DNA of 36,839 nucleotides, taken from Gammaproteobacteria bacterium (GTDB lineage Bacteria > Pseudomonadota > Gammaproteobacteria > Steroidobacterales > PWYM01). The stretch is taken from contig PWZL01000039.1 of NCBI GenBank assembly GCA_003567475.1, positions 1-36,839 of the forward strand, read 5' to 3'. Within the stretch, counting starts at the first letter, position 1. Every line of letters begins with the position of its first letter. The translations under genes and the position numbers were made by a program. Shown here piece after piece: positions 36,513 to 36,839 of this stretch. The notes beneath the pieces are model-generated. The model saw nothing but the letters and a program-made list of their open reading frames with translations. It was not told where the DNA came from and did not search any database.

Positions 36513-36839
36513 GGCGGGCAGCGGACGCGACAATAGCGCGGCGAGCAGGAAACCGCCACCGGCAAGGATGAGTCCGGCGGCGATCAGACTGGTTGCCGGG
36601 CCGATCCAGCCCAGCAGCAGTCCGTAGGCCGGCACGCCGACGGCCTGTCCGATGAAAAAGAAAAACGCGTGCAATGACACCGCTGACCCGCGGTGATCCG
36701 GCGCCAGCTCGGTGGCCTGGGTCTGCAGCGAATTGTGAACGGAGAAGAAACCGAATCCGATCAGAACGAACCCCAGCGCGGCTGGCCACCAGGGGCCTGC
36801 CAGGGCTGCCGTTACAAAGCCGCTGGCGGCCAGCAGGCC
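36495..36839 (-). CDS. MFS transporter, C-terminal part only
   Basis: The last 114 codons of a major facilitator; the 5' part lies beyond the window edge. Three hydrophobic helices are visible, with the conserved-looking loop LQTQATELAPDHRGSAVS followed by LHAFFFFIGQAVGVPAYG, typical of helices 10-11 in drug/sugar-efflux type carriers. The reading frame stays open to base 36839, so this is a truncation by the window and not a broken gene. The substrate cannot be inferred. It is convergent with fbpA. Confidence 0.85.
   Translation of the reverse strand, partial: GLLAASGFVTAALAGPWWPAALGFVLIGFGFFSVHNSLQTQATELAPDHRGSAVSLHAFFFFIGQAVGVPAYGLLLGWIGPATSLIAAGLILAGGGFLLAALLSRPLPAAHRAA

Overview
The window is about 36.8 kb of very GC-rich, densely packed bacterial DNA. 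High GC in third codon positions, proteobacterial families (AvtA, AmiD, an AmpG-like carrier, MscS, an AcrB-type RND pump, FbpABC) and a near-consensus Fur box point to a gammaproteobacterium. A Chromatiales/Ectothiorhodospiraceae-type lineage fits, but that placement is inference. I see no tRNA, rRNA, CRISPR array, integrase or insertion sequence, and no gene-free stretch longer than about 220 bases. It reads as ordinary chromosome.

Layout. 1-3321 (minus): a FAD oxidoreductase and a SAM methyltransferase overlapping by 4 bases, then an exported protein and a dipeptide epimerase (cut by the window edge) overlapping by 4 bases. 3429-5304 (plus): two membrane proteins of unknown function. 5365-9335 (plus): a tightly coupled run of avtA, a lipoprotein amidase (AmiD type), a divergent ferrochelatase-like protein and a DUF429-like protein, followed by a DUF3775 protein. 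9868-13556: a Crp/Fnr regulator, a PilZ protein, an MscS channel and an AmpG-like MFS carrier that appears to lack a standard start codon. 13472-18257 (minus): a TetR regulator, a membrane-fusion protein and an RND pump, with a dyad over the tetR promoter. 18421-20251 (plus): a 25-residue membrane peptide coupled to a DrrAB-type ABC exporter. 20352-22151: a small unknown gene (plus) that overlaps the 3' end of a lipoprotein 5'-nucleotidase (minus) antisense. 22280-24007 (minus): an 88-residue CxxC protein and a phospholipase D family protein. 24226-25305 (plus): a squalene/phytoene synthase. 25312-28247 (minus): a methyltransferase and the copper ATPase CopA. 28392-32276 (minus): a TPR/2-oxoglutarate oxygenase protein and a large HExxH metalloprotease. 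32408-36469: an Fe(III) ABC transporter split into three transcription units (fbpB plus, fbpC minus, fbpA plus) with a Fur box at fbpA. 36495-36839 (minus): the C-terminal end of an MFS carrier.

How the genes fit together. Three functions relate to cell-wall turnover (dipeptide epimerase, AmiD-type amidase, AmpG-like carrier) but lie in different units. Metal handling is prominent: CopA, FbpABC, a ferrochelatase-like protein, an Fe(II)/2OG oxygenase and a metalloprotease. The RND and ABC exporters are divergent around the tetR operator region and may share control. Several promoters place a good -10 box only 7-8 bases before the ATG, suggesting leaderless mRNAs. The best leads for something undescribed are the ferrochelatase-like gene inside the amidase operon, the oxygenase/metalloprotease pair, and the tiny ORFs at 18421 and 32383.
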